Shown here piece after piece: positions 16,785-24,176 of a stretch of DNA of 64,000 nucleotides. Both the position numbers and the translations under genes were made by a program. The stretch is from Flavobacteriales bacterium (lineage in GTDB: Bacteria; Bacteroidota; Bacteroidia; Flavobacteriales_D; Crocinitomicaceae): contig CANJLG010000002.1 of NCBI GenBank assembly GCA_947475095.1, positions 82,022-146,021 of the forward strand, read 5' to 3'. Numbering within the stretch: the first letter of the stretch is position 1; each line of letters begins with the position of its first letter. The notes under the pieces are model-generated. The model saw nothing but the letters and a program-made list of their open reading frames with translations, searched no databases and had not been told where the DNA came from.

Positions 16785-17411
16785 ATGGCAACATTAGTAG
16801 GAAAAACATTCCCAGACATCACTGTTAAGGCAATTGATGAAATGGGCGATTCATTTATGATCAATGTATTGGATCAAGCGCTTGAAAACAAAAAGAAAGT
16901 CCTTCTTTTTTGGTACCCAAAGGATTTTACGTTTGTTTGTCCAACAGAAATACATGCTTTTCAAGAAATTGCAGGAGAATTAGAAAAACGCAATACCATT
17001 TTAATTGGTGCTTCTTGCGATACAGCAGAGGTTCATTTTGCTTGGTTAAATACAACCAAAGACAATGGGGGAATTGAAGGAGTTAAATTCCCATTAATTG
17101 CAGATTCTACTCGTGTTTTGGCATATGAGCTAGGCATTTTAGATTATGATATGTTTGACGAAGAAGATGAATCAGATGGAGACAATGTTCCTTACCGAGC
17201 AACCTATTTAATTGATGAGGAAGGTCAGGTTTTTCACGAGTCTGTCAATCATTTTCCAATTGGTAGAAACGTGCAAGAGTACATTCGTATGATTGATGCT
17301 TTTACACATGTTCAAAAGCATGGCGAAGTTTGTCCAGCTAACTGGGAAGAAGGCAAAGAAGCAATGAAAGCATCACGTGATGGAGTTGCTGATTACTTAA
17401 AAAATAATTAA
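16785..17411 (+). CDS. Two-cysteine peroxiredoxin (AhpC/Prx family)
   Basis: A peroxidase that reduces hydrogen peroxide and organic hydroperoxides in the cytoplasm. The 208-residue protein has the peroxidatic motif FTFVCPTE with Cys52, and the resolving cysteine Cys183 in GEVCPANW, both characteristic of typical 2-Cys peroxiredoxins. An acidic insertion (FDEEDESDGDN, about 124-134) is present. Thioredoxin follows after one base and is the likely electron donor. The gene is divergent from oxyR, so peroxide induction is expected. Confidence 0.94.
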   Translation: MATLVGKTFPDITVKAIDEMGDSFMINVLDQALENKKKVLLFWYPKDFTFVCPTEIHAFQEIAGELEKRNTILIGASCDTAEVHFAWLNTTKDNGGIEGVKFPLIADSTRVLAYELGILDYDMFDEEDESDGDNVPYRATYLIDEEGQVFHESVNHFPIGRNVQEYIRMIDAFTHVQKHGEVCPANWEEGKEAMKASRDGVADYLKNN

Positions 17412-17412
17412 G

Positions 17413-17727
17413 ATGTTTCAAGAAATTACAGAAGACAACCTGGGTCAATTGCTCGCGGAAAATAACAAAGTAATGGTGCAATACGGTGCAAGCTGGTGTG
17501 GGAACTGTAAAATAGTGAAGCCTAAATTTAAGCGTTTGGCTGAGAGTAATGAAGACATTGCATTTTATTATGTAGATGCCGAAAAATTACCAAATTCAAG
17601 GAAATTTGCCAACGTGAGTAACCTTCCTACTTTTGCTGCATTTGTTAACGGAACACTCGTATCAGAAGCGCAAGGAAATAAAATTGAAACCATTCAAGAA
17701 GTACTAGATGCGATTACCACTAATTAA
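17413..17727 (+). CDS. Thioredoxin-family protein
   Basis: A 104-residue single thioredoxin domain. The active site is WCGNC (Cys29 and Cys32), with Asn-for-Pro and Gly retained compared with canonical CGPC. The cis-proline segment is NLPTFAAFVNG. The downstream part of the fold is complete. It starts directly after the peroxiredoxin stop and overlaps the next gene by 20 bases. It very probably re-reduces the peroxiredoxin; CGNC may shift the redox potential relative to general thioredoxins. Confidence 0.92.
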   Translation: MFQEITEDNLGQLLAENNKVMVQYGASWCGNCKIVKPKFKRLAESNEDIAFYYVDAEKLPNSRKFANVSNLPTFAAFVNGTLVSEAQGNKIETIQEVLDAITTN

Positions 17728-17962
17728 ACACATAGTTTCATTTATCGAGAAAAACGATGAGGACTACGTAGTAGAAACAATGGAAACATTGGAAAATCTC
17801 ATTGATGCGCCAGGCTTAAAGGACGAAGAACTCGATGTTATAGGAGAATTACTTTCTAATTTTTCTGGGGCGATTGAAGTCCACAAGGAAATGAAAAATG
17901 GCGTAGCACAAAAAGATGCACTAAATCAATTTATGAAGCGCGTTACAGGCTCGATTAATTAA
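17708..17962 (+). CDS. DUF6952-type small protein
   Basis: An 84-residue acidic, all-helical protein of unknown biochemical role. The opening LPLIKHIVSFIEKNDEDYV and the middle LKDEELDVIGELLSNFSGAIEV match my recollection of the Bacteroidota DUF6952 family, which is usually encoded directly after a peroxiredoxin-thioredoxin pair. It has no cysteine, so it is unlikely to be a redox carrier. The 20-base overlap with the thioredoxin gene implies coupled translation. A strong hairpin follows nine bases after the stop. Confidence 0.8.
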   Translation: MRLPLIKHIVSFIEKNDEDYVVETMETLENLIDAPGLKDEELDVIGELLSNFSGAIEVHKEMKNGVAQKDALNQFMKRVTGSIN

Positions 17963-17970
17963 ATGATTAG

Positions 17971-18003
17971 AGAAGGTAGATTGTTAAATACAATCTACCT
18001 TCT
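17971..18003 (+). terminator. Hairpin ending the peroxiredoxin operon
   Basis: AGAAGGTAGATTG (17971-17983) and CAATCTACCTTCT (17991-18003) form a perfect 13-bp stem with a seven-base loop. The following sequence is T-rich but broken (TACTATTGTTATTTTT), so it may act as a terminator or as an mRNA 3'-end stabiliser. Confidence 0.7.
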
Positions 18004-18027
18004 TACTATTGTTATTTTTCAGCGGTG

Positions 18028-18147
18028 TTAGGACTCATTACATGCATTGACATTTGCACCTTGAAGGCAGGAAATTATTTTATCCGCATTAATAACGAAA
18101 ATCAAAATACTAGTGGATTAAAATCCATCCCATTCACAAAATATTAA
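18028..18147 (+). pseudogene. Remnant of a T9SS cargo gene (C-terminal sorting domain only)
   Basis: Read in the frame of 18046, the sequence encodes IDICTLKAGNYFIRIN, then NENQNTSGLKSIPFTKY and a TAA stop at 18145-18147. This is the pattern of the last 30 or so residues of type IX secretion (type A) sorting domains (IDISxLxxGxYFIRI...). No start codon or upstream domain exists: the operon terminator of the DUF6952 gene lies just before it. It is therefore a decayed 3' end, not a gene. The lost cargo cannot be identified from this piece. Confidence 0.6.
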
Positions 18148-18246
18148 GATAGGTTGGAATATCGAACTTATATAGGATTTTCAAAGAAGTTACAGAATAA
18201 GAGTAAACTAATAATTGCTAGAAAAGAATGAAAATGATGTAAAACA
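18148..18246. other. Non-coding filler before the repeats
   Basis: This stretch links the T9SS remnant to the first long hairpin. I see no coding signal, promoter or RNA gene. The last part, from about 18225, already belongs to the 181-bp repeat. Confidence 0.4.
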
Positions 18247-18306
18247 AAAACGAGAATGGCGCTTTTAGCCCTAAGTTTATCGAAGGTTCGCTCTCATTCT
18301 CGTTTT
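18247..18306. repeat. Long hairpin A
   Basis: AAAACGAGAATG (18247-18258) pairs with CATTCTCGTTTT (18295-18306), with further GCG/CGC pairing inside and a loop holding a TAGCCCTAAG...TCGAAGG core. It is the most diverged of the three copies. Confidence 0.7.
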
Positions 18307-18427
18307 CTTTTTGTGGACGACAGGTCCGAATTAACAAATTTATACAGGCATTTGAAGGGGATTATTTGATGGGAAGAAACACTAAGTAATTCCTTAAAAA
18401 GAATGAAAATCAGATTGATGTAAAACA

Positions 18428-18487
18428 AAAACGAGAATAGCGCTTTTAGCCCTGAGTTTATCGAAGGGTCGCTCTCATTCTCGTTTT
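18428..18487. repeat. Long hairpin B
   Basis: The second copy of the hairpin, 181 bases after A. The same arms are present (CATTCTCGTTTT at 18476-18487; the left arm has one mismatch, GAATA). The loop contains an intact CCCTGAGTTTATCGAAGGG core. Confidence 0.7.
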
Positions 18488-18601
18488 ATTTTTGTGGACG
18501 ACAGGTCCGAATTAACAAATTTATACAGGCATTTGAAGGGGATTATTTGATGGGAAGAAACACTAAGAAATTCCTTAAAAAGAATGAAAATCAGAATGAT
18601 G

Positions 18602-18645
18602 TAAAACAAAAACGAGAATGACGCTCTCGCTCTCATTCTCGTTTT
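18602..18645 (-). terminator. Terminator of tRNA-Phe (hairpin C)
   Basis: On the minus strand the stem AAAACGAGAATG/CATTCTCGTTTT (18645 to 18609) with a 13-base loop is followed by TGTTTT. It begins seven bases after the tRNA 3' end. It is a short version of hairpins A and B and lacks their CCCTGAG core. Confidence 0.8.
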
Positions 18646-18652
18646 GTTTTCG

Positions 18653-18725
18653 TGGTACCTCCAGGAATCGAACCAGGGACACAAGGATTTTCAGTCCTTT
18701 GCTCTACCAACTGAGCTAAGGTACC
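18653..18725 (-). tRNA. tRNA-Phe (GAA anticodon)
   Basis: A 73-base tRNA on the minus strand. The acceptor GGTACCT pairs with AGGTACC, followed by discriminator A. The D-arm is AGCTCAGTTGGTAGAGC. The anticodon stem AAGGA/TCCTT encloses CTGAAAA, giving anticodon GAA. The T-arm GGTTCGATTCC is present. CCA is not encoded. Its 3' flank carries a terminator and two duplicated copies of that flank. Confidence 0.97.
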
Positions 18726-18741
18726 AGCCTAATTGTGGGTG

Positions 18742-18772
18742 CGAATTTACTACTTTTTTATATTTTATCAAG
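18742..18772 (-). promoter_or_regulatory. Promoter of tRNA-Phe
   Basis: On the minus strand CTTG (18772-18769), 19 bases, then TAAATTCG (18749 to 18742): three of four and seven of eight consensus positions with ideal spacing. It ends 16 bases before the tRNA. Confidence 0.6.
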
Positions 18773-18824
18773 CCAAATTTCGGATATTCTTTCTTTTTAT
18801 CATAAAATCAAGTCTGATTGGGCG

Positions 18825-18832
18825 TATCTTTG
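18825..18832 (+). promoter_or_regulatory. -7 element of coaX
   Basis: TATCTTTG ends seven bases before the ATG at 18840, so the mRNA has almost no leader. It also rules out the in-frame start at 18735, which would lie upstream of the promoter. Confidence 0.55.
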
Positions 18833-18839
18833 TAATACT

Positions 18840-19568
18840 ATGAATGAAATCATACAGTGTATTGATGCTGGAAATACGGCGATCAAACTCGCTATTTTTA
18901 CTAAAGGTGAACTTCAGGAAGTCCATCGATTTGATTCATTTGAAACGCTTTCAAAGCATCTTTCCTCCGAGTATCCAATCGTTTTGGCATCTGTTCGAGA
19001 AGATGATTTTGCCATGCAACTAAAAGAAAATTTTTCTATTTATGAGATAACACCTAAATCCAAAACGCCTTTTCTCAATCAATATGAAAATAATCTAGGA
19101 GCCGATCGATTGTGCAATGTAGCTGCTATTTACGCTCGCATGAAGAAAAACAATGCTATTAGCGGGGGAATTACCGTAGATATTGGAACCTGCATAAAAT
19201 TTGATTACCTCAATGATGCTTTTAATTATGTAGGAGGATCTATTTCTCCAGGTATTTCATTGCGGCTAAAATCTTTAAACGACTATACTGCTCGCCTACC
19301 CCTATTAATTGTGCCCGACCATCAAGCTTCACTTTATGGAAATACCACATCAAGCTCCATTTATTCCGGTGTTATGGGGGGGATAAAAGGTGAAATCGAA
19401 GCTCTAATTGCCGAGTTTCGAAAATTGAATGCTAATACGGCTGTTTTTATTACTGGTGGTGATGCCCATTATTTTGATTTCGAGCAAAAAAACGGCATCT
19501 TTGCAGACGAAAATTTGACATTAAAAGGTATCCACGAAATATATGTATTCAATGCGCTTCATTCTTAA
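18840..19568 (+). CDS. coaX: Type III pantothenate kinase
   Basis: The enzyme phosphorylates pantothenate, the first step of coenzyme A synthesis. The 242-residue protein has the expected ASKHA-fold motifs: DAGNTAIK (9-16) for phosphate binding, GADR (87-90) with the catalytic aspartate, and DIGTCIKFD (114-122). GGSISPGISLRLKSL and the late VFITGGDA complete the fold. The type III form lacks feedback inhibition by CoA. The ATG at 18840 was preferred over an upstream in-frame start because a -7 element precedes it and the family begins close to DAGNT. Its 3' end overlaps the next gene by 17 bases. Confidence 0.93.
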   Translation: MNEIIQCIDAGNTAIKLAIFTKGELQEVHRFDSFETLSKHLSSEYPIVLASVREDDFAMQLKENFSIYEITPKSKTPFLNQYENNLGADRLCNVAAIYARMKKNNAISGGITVDIGTCIKFDYLNDAFNYVGGSISPGISLRLKSLNDYTARLPLLIVPDHQASLYGNTTSSSIYSGVMGGIKGEIEALIAEFRKLNANTAVFITGGDAHYFDFEQKNGIFADENLTLKGIHEIYVFNALHS

Positions 19569-20889
19569 CACATTATTTTATTTTTTATGCCTTTCAAGCG
19601 CAGTTGGACAAAATCTAACTTCCCATCCTCTTTCGAACATTGGAATAGGTGAAATTGGTCAAAACTCTCACTCAATTTATGATTGTTTAGGGCGGGGATA
19701 TGACGCTTATTATGATTCTAGTCAACTAAATTATTTTAATCCTTCAAGCTACAGCAGCTTAAGCACAGGAAACACCTTGTTATCATTAGGAATAAACGCA
19801 AGGATATCAAATTACAAGCAAGGCCAAGAAAGTGCGGTGATGCCTATTGCCATGGTGGATAATTTTGTTTTAGGATTCAAAATCATGAAGCGAATGGGCT
19901 TGGCTTTTGGACTAACGCCCTTTTCAAAAAAAGGATATGAAATAAGCGAGCGTATTTACACCGGAGTAGATTCGTTAAAATACATTTATTCTGGGAATGG
20001 TACCGTCAATAAATTGTTCGCAGGATACTCTTACTCCCTGATAAACTCCAAAAAAGTGAAGCTTACAACTGGTTTCAATATTGCTTATTTGTTCGGCACA
20101 TTAAATAATGACCGCATGAGTTTATTAATAGATAATAATTCATTGTCTGGAGGACTAAGCAGAACGTCTTTAGGAGTTAAAGCGTTTCATTATAATTTAG
20201 GAATGACATATAAACATATAATCAATAAAAATTATCACCTAATTATTGGAGGAACAGTGGAGCCAGCGCAACGATTTAACACCACATTTAATTCAGCATT
20301 TTACACATCTAATACTATTTTTAATCCGGCTAGCTACGATACATTGAGTATAAATTCGTCCAAAGGTCAGCTTACTTCTAAAACAAACTACAGCATTGGA
20401 ATGACTCATAAATTTATTTTGGGCGCATTAAAAAGAAAAAATAAAACTCTGCATCCTAACCTATTAGTAACTACCTCCTACTCATTAAAAAACAGCCTCG
20501 CGAGTAACCTAGATTCATCTTTCACAACTACCTATAAGGGCACGCACATGGGATTTGGTATCCAATATTCTCCTGAAACTAATCCATATGAAAACAGCAC
20601 CTCTCTAAAGTTTTTAGATAAACTAACTTATCGAATTGGTGGTTTTTACGATAAAATGCCCTATTTTCAAAATGGGAAACAATTTATAGACCGTGGAGTT
20701 TCTTTAGGATTTGGAATTCCAATATTGGTTCAGCAATCCCTTTCAAGCATAAATATAAGTATTAGTGCAGGTCAGAGATCGAATTTTGTCTCCAATAGTT
20801 TGAACGAAAATTATCTCGGTATTAATTTTGGGATAATCCTTTCACCCGCAAACTTTGAACGCTGGTTCAGGAAAAGAAAATTAGATTAA
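19552..20889 (+). CDS. Outer membrane beta-barrel protein, unknown function
   Basis: A 445-residue protein with a signal peptide (MRFILNTLFYFLCLSSAVGQ). The rest is an alternating pattern of strands and glycine/serine/asparagine-rich turns, as in FadL- or porin-like barrels. The mature start (SHPLSNIGIGEIGQNSHS) and the segment GMTYKHIINKNYHLIIGGTVEP are typical of a Bacteroidota outer membrane protein often found between coaX and lptC. The ATG at 19552 gives a proper signal peptide; another in-frame ATG is at 19543. A role in envelope biogenesis is suggested only by the neighbouring lptC. Confidence 0.7.
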   Translation: MRFILNTLFYFLCLSSAVGQNLTSHPLSNIGIGEIGQNSHSIYDCLGRGYDAYYDSSQLNYFNPSSYSSLSTGNTLLSLGINARISNYKQGQESAVMPIAMVDNFVLGFKIMKRMGLAFGLTPFSKKGYEISERIYTGVDSLKYIYSGNGTVNKLFAGYSYSLINSKKVKLTTGFNIAYLFGTLNNDRMSLLIDNNSLSGGLSRTSLGVKAFHYNLGMTYKHIINKNYHLIIGGTVEPAQRFNTTFNSAFYTSNTIFNPASYDTLSINSSKGQLTSKTNYSIGMTHKFILGALKRKNKTLHPNLLVTTSYSLKNSLASNLDSSFTTTYKGTHMGFGIQYSPETNPYENSTSLKFLDKLTYRIGGFYDKMPYFQNGKQFIDRGVSLGFGIPILVQQSLSSINISISAGQRSNFVSNSLNENYLGINFGIILSPANFERWFRKRKLD

Positions 20890-20902
20890 TATAAAAAGGA
20901 CG

Positions 20903-21457
20903 GTGAGAGTATATGCCATTATTTTATCGGTTATGCTATTGGCACTTTTTTCTTGTGAAAATGATTTAACTAAAATTGATCAAGTAACCTACAATCCAAA
21001 ATCGCCCGATGAAACAATTTATGACCTTAAAATGGTTTATTCAGATTCTGGATACGCCCGTGTAGAGCTAATTGCTTCTTATGCAGAAACATTTCATAAG
21101 CCTGAAAAAACAACCAAGTTATTCGATAGTATTCGGGTAAATTTTTTCTCTGAAAAAGGCGAAATTATTTCTTCCTTAACATCCCTTTATGGTGAAATAA
21201 ATTACTCCAAAGGATTACTAATGGTAAAAGATTCTGTTCGCTTGTATAATTATAAAAGGAAACAAACATTAGAAACTGAGGTATTATATTGGAATCAAAA
21301 AGACAGTAGTATCTTTACACCAGCCCAAGTTATCGTAAAAGCTCCTGATGGTATTTTTTTTGGTGAGGGTTTAAAAACAAAACAAGACTTTAGTCGCTAC
21401 GAAATACTAAAGCCGAGGGGTAAGATAAAAATAGATAAGCAACAAGAAATAAATTAA
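20903..21457 (+). CDS. lptC: LPS export lipoprotein-like LptC
   Basis: LptC takes lipopolysaccharide from the LptBFG extractor and passes it to LptA. The 184-residue protein has a signal with lipobox LFSC (Cys18), a lipoprotein form common in Bacteroidota. The mature part has the repeated beta-strand pattern of LptC: MVYSDSGYARVELIASYAE, then FDSIRVNFFSEKGEIISSLTSLYGEI, VKDSVRLYNYK and LYWNQKDSSIFTP. The start is GTG; no ATG upstream is in frame, and the next methionine would remove half of the signal peptide. Confidence 0.85.
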   Translation: MRVYAIILSVMLLALFSCENDLTKIDQVTYNPKSPDETIYDLKMVYSDSGYARVELIASYAETFHKPEKTTKLFDSIRVNFFSEKGEIISSLTSLYGEINYSKGLLMVKDSVRLYNYKRKQTLETEVLYWNQKDSSIFTPAQVIVKAPDGIFFGEGLKTKQDFSRYEILKPRGKIKIDKQQEIN

Positions 21458-21462
21458 AAGCT

Positions 21463-21690
21463 ATGAGAATTTACAATAAAATAATGAAATTTTTTTGGTT
21501 GGGACTGGGAAGTGTTCTATTCTGTATCGTCACCTATAATTGCATTACCCAAGGTGCTAGTCGATGGGCCTCGTATTATTGGATGGTTGGACTTGCTTTT
21601 GCAATGTTCTTCATGAAAAGATGGATGATGAAACGATTTGAAAAACATGCTGCATTTTTAAAGGAACAAGAAAATTCTAAAACGGCATAG
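21463..21690 (+). CDS. Small two-helix membrane protein
   Basis: A 75-residue protein that I do not recognise by name. Two hydrophobic segments (about 9-28 and 38-52) are separated by a short polar turn (TQGASRWAS). The C-terminal tail is strongly basic and then polar (KRWMMKRFEKHAAFLKEQE). Positive charges on both ends favour both termini in the cytoplasm. It starts five bases after lptC and probably belongs to the same transcript. Confidence 0.6.
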   Translation: MRIYNKIMKFFWLGLGSVLFCIVTYNCITQGASRWASYYWMVGLAFAMFFMKRWMMKRFEKHAAFLKEQENSKTA

Positions 21691-21725
21691 TTTTTATTCC
21701 AATCGATTTTTTCCTATTTTAATAA

Positions 21726-24176
21726 ATGAAAATATTTCTCCTTTTTTTATTTTTAACTGTTTTTCAGAGTTTCAGGGCTCAACTCTTCGTTAGAGGTGTG
21801 GTAAGTGATGAAAGCAACTCCCCTATTCCCTACGCCAAAATTTTCATAAAAAATTCTCCTGAAATGCGCACAGTAGCGAATGTTCTAGGACAATATGAAT
21901 TGTCGTTGATGCCAGGAGAATACTTTTTAATTATTAATGCCTTGGGTTTTGATGAGCGAGAGGCATATGTGTCAATTGCTGATAAAGAAATTATAAGGGA
22001 TTTCCAATTGTTTTCTTCGAAAATAAAAAACTTCGAATCTGTTAACGTAAGTGTAAATAAAAGCAACCCGGGAAGAGATATTATGCTGAAGGTGGTTAAC
22101 AAGCGAGACCAAATAAATCAATGGAATTATCCTCATATTGTTGATGTTTACATAAAGGCAACGGAAAAGATTGATATTAAGGAACGCGAAAAAAAGGAAA
22201 ATGATGATCGCGAACCATCATTCGAAGAAAAAGAAAAAAATGAACTCGCTAACAAAATGAACCTCGTAGAAGTTCAGCTAACGCGAAATTATGCCCCAGG
22301 CAATAAGGTAAAAGAAATTAGAAACGCTTATACCTTGAGAGGAAGTGCTAAAACACTTTATTATACAACGACCGTTAAATCGAATTTTAATTTCTTTCAA
22401 AACCTACTTCATTTAGACGATCTTCACCAAACACCTGTTAGTTCGCCGATATCAAGCCCAGGAATCTTATCATATCGATACAAATTAGAGAGTAAGATTG
22501 AAGAAAATGGGCAAGTAATTTCAAAAATAAAGATCAGCCCGAGGAATACCGCAACCACTACCTTGGAGGGATACATTTGGGTAATTGATTCCTTATGGTT
22601 AATTCAAAAACTTGAGTTGAATATGAGCAAAGGAAACTTATTAGTTTATGATAATTTTAAAATATATCAAGAGTATGAGCACCCAGGAGATAGTATATGC
22701 TTGCTTACGAAACAGGTGCTTACCTACGGTGTAAAATACAAATCTGAATCATCTGATTACAAAACCGAAGCTATTTACAACAACTATAATTTCAATCCAA
22801 ACTTTGGCGCTAAATTTTTCAGCACTGAATTAGCCATTACAACCAAAGAGGCTTATGAAAAGGATTCCCTTTTTTGGAAAGAAAATAGACCTGCAAATTT
22901 AACGGTTGAAGAGCAGCGCTTTATTATTATTAAAGATAGTATTAAAGATGCAAGAAATCGGGTAGAATACCTAGATTCTGTTGATGCTGTATTCAATAAG
23001 CTTACTGCGTTAAAAGTACTTTGGTTTGGAATCGATTATCGAAATCGGGTAAAAAGAACCCAATGGTCATTTGGCTCGCTTGCCACCATAATACAACCCG
23101 TCTTTATCGCTGGACCTAGAATCACTCCTAGCTTTGATTATTTTAAGAAATGGAAAGACGAACGAACATTGGATGCCTACACTAGAATATCCTATGGTAT
23201 TCTAAATAATGATATAAAAGGAGACTCCTGGTGGAAGTATAAATTTGACCCCTTTCACTTTGGGTATATTCGAGCATCTATTAATCATGATTTCGATGTA
23301 ATAAGAGCCTTTGACGCCGTTACACAGGTTTACAAGCGCGAAAACTTTATTGAAGCCACAAAAATGAATTTCTCATTCGAATATGAACTGATAAATGGGT
23401 TATACTTTGGAACAGAAGTAGAATTTGCAGAGAGAAGATCCTTAAAAGGGTATACGTTCACAACGATACTGGATAATGTGATTCCAAATAATGAACCAAC
23501 AGATTTCAGCTCGTATCAAGCCTTTATCTTAGATGCAAGATTAAGCTATACGCCCCAGCAAAAATACATGCGTGAACCCTACCGAAAAGTACTTTTAGGT
23601 TCTGCTTGGCCAACCTTTACCATAAACTATGAGCGCGGCATCCCCAAACTATTTGGAAGCGACGTAGACCATGAATACCTTAATCTTTCCATCAATCAAA
23701 CCTTAAAAATAGGAACCTTAGGAACCACTAGTTATCGAGTTGCCGGAGGTAAATTCTTAAGTTCAAGATCCTTAAAAGACGTAGATTATAAATTTCAACG
23801 GAGAAGTGACCCGATTTGGTTTTCCAATCCTATGTATTCTTTTCAGGGCTTAGATTCAACAATGCCTTCTAAGGATTACATTTTTGAATTACATTTTGTA
23901 CACCACGATAACGGAGCCATAATTAATAAAATCCCTTTCATGAAAAAGACGCGCATTGGATTAGTCTTTGGAGGAGGCGCAATGTATGTAAAGGAAAACG
24001 ACTTCCAATTTTATGAGGTACTCGCTGGACTTGAGCGCAACTTTAAATTGACGCGTAGGCGATTGCGCGTTGGTATTTATGGATTCATGGCGGATGGAAA
24101 TAAAATAGATCCTAATATCGGATGGAAAGTGTCATTTTCAATATTAAATGACCGAAACATGAAGTACAATTTCTAA
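21726..24176 (+). CDS. DUF5686 / carboxypeptidase-regulatory-like outer membrane protein
   Basis: An 816-residue exported protein. After a signal peptide (about 1-18) comes a carboxypeptidase-regulatory-like beta-sandwich (about 20-95; VRGVVSDESNSPIPYAKIFI and GQYELSLMPGEYFLIINALGF). This is followed by a long DUF5686 region ending in outer membrane strands (GIYGFMADGNK...WKVSFSILND). The middle has a charged lysine/glutamate stretch (about 150-175). Family members sit in the outer membrane; some are linked to surface adhesion or nutrient uptake, but the role here is unknown. The gene overlaps the convergent lspA by four bases. Confidence 0.8.
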   Translation: MKIFLLFLFLTVFQSFRAQLFVRGVVSDESNSPIPYAKIFIKNSPEMRTVANVLGQYELSLMPGEYFLIINALGFDEREAYVSIADKEIIRDFQLFSSKIKNFESVNVSVNKSNPGRDIMLKVVNKRDQINQWNYPHIVDVYIKATEKIDIKEREKKENDDREPSFEEKEKNELANKMNLVEVQLTRNYAPGNKVKEIRNAYTLRGSAKTLYYTTTVKSNFNFFQNLLHLDDLHQTPVSSPISSPGILSYRYKLESKIEENGQVISKIKISPRNTATTTLEGYIWVIDSLWLIQKLELNMSKGNLLVYDNFKIYQEYEHPGDSICLLTKQVLTYGVKYKSESSDYKTEAIYNNYNFNPNFGAKFFSTELAITTKEAYEKDSLFWKENRPANLTVEEQRFIIIKDSIKDARNRVEYLDSVDAVFNKLTALKVLWFGIDYRNRVKRTQWSFGSLATIIQPVFIAGPRITPSFDYFKKWKDERTLDAYTRISYGILNNDIKGDSWWKYKFDPFHFGYIRASINHDFDVIRAFDAVTQVYKRENFIEATKMNFSFEYELINGLYFGTEVEFAERRSLKGYTFTTILDNVIPNNEPTDFSSYQAFILDARLSYTPQQKYMREPYRKVLLGSAWPTFTINYERGIPKLFGSDVDHEYLNLSINQTLKIGTLGTTSYRVAGGKFLSSRSLKDVDYKFQRRSDPIWFSNPMYSFQGLDSTMPSKDYIFELHFVHHDNGAIINKIPFMKKTRIGLVFGGGAMYVKENDFQFYEVLAGLERNFKLTRRRLRVGIYGFMADGNKIDPNIGWKVSFSILNDRNMKYNF

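Larger units (their letters stand above)
18225..18601. repeat. Tandem repeats with a 181-bp period downstream of tRNA-Phe
   Basis: Two nearly identical units follow each other. The hairpin starts at 18247, 18428 and 18609 are exactly 181 bases apart. Between hairpins, the block beginning GTGGACGACAGGTCCG (18313-18386 and 18494-18567) is repeated almost without change. Within hairpins A and B a CCCTGAGTTTATCGAAGG-like core occurs; it resembles a palindromic element dispersed in many bacterial genomes, as I recall it. Both units read towards tRNA-Phe, whose own terminator is the third, shorter hairpin. The units look like duplications of the tRNA 3'-flank. Confidence 0.75.

Noticed and set aside
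18225..18601. CRISPR array
   Set aside because: Only two long 181-bp units with near-identical content; there is no pattern of short repeats with variable spacers.
18475..18684. Minus-strand open frame of 69 codons across the repeat and tRNA-Phe
   Set aside because: It runs through the tRNA gene, its terminator and one repeat unit; the frame is a by-product of these elements. A link to GIY-YIG-type genes next to tRNAs was considered but no conserved residue of that family is visible.
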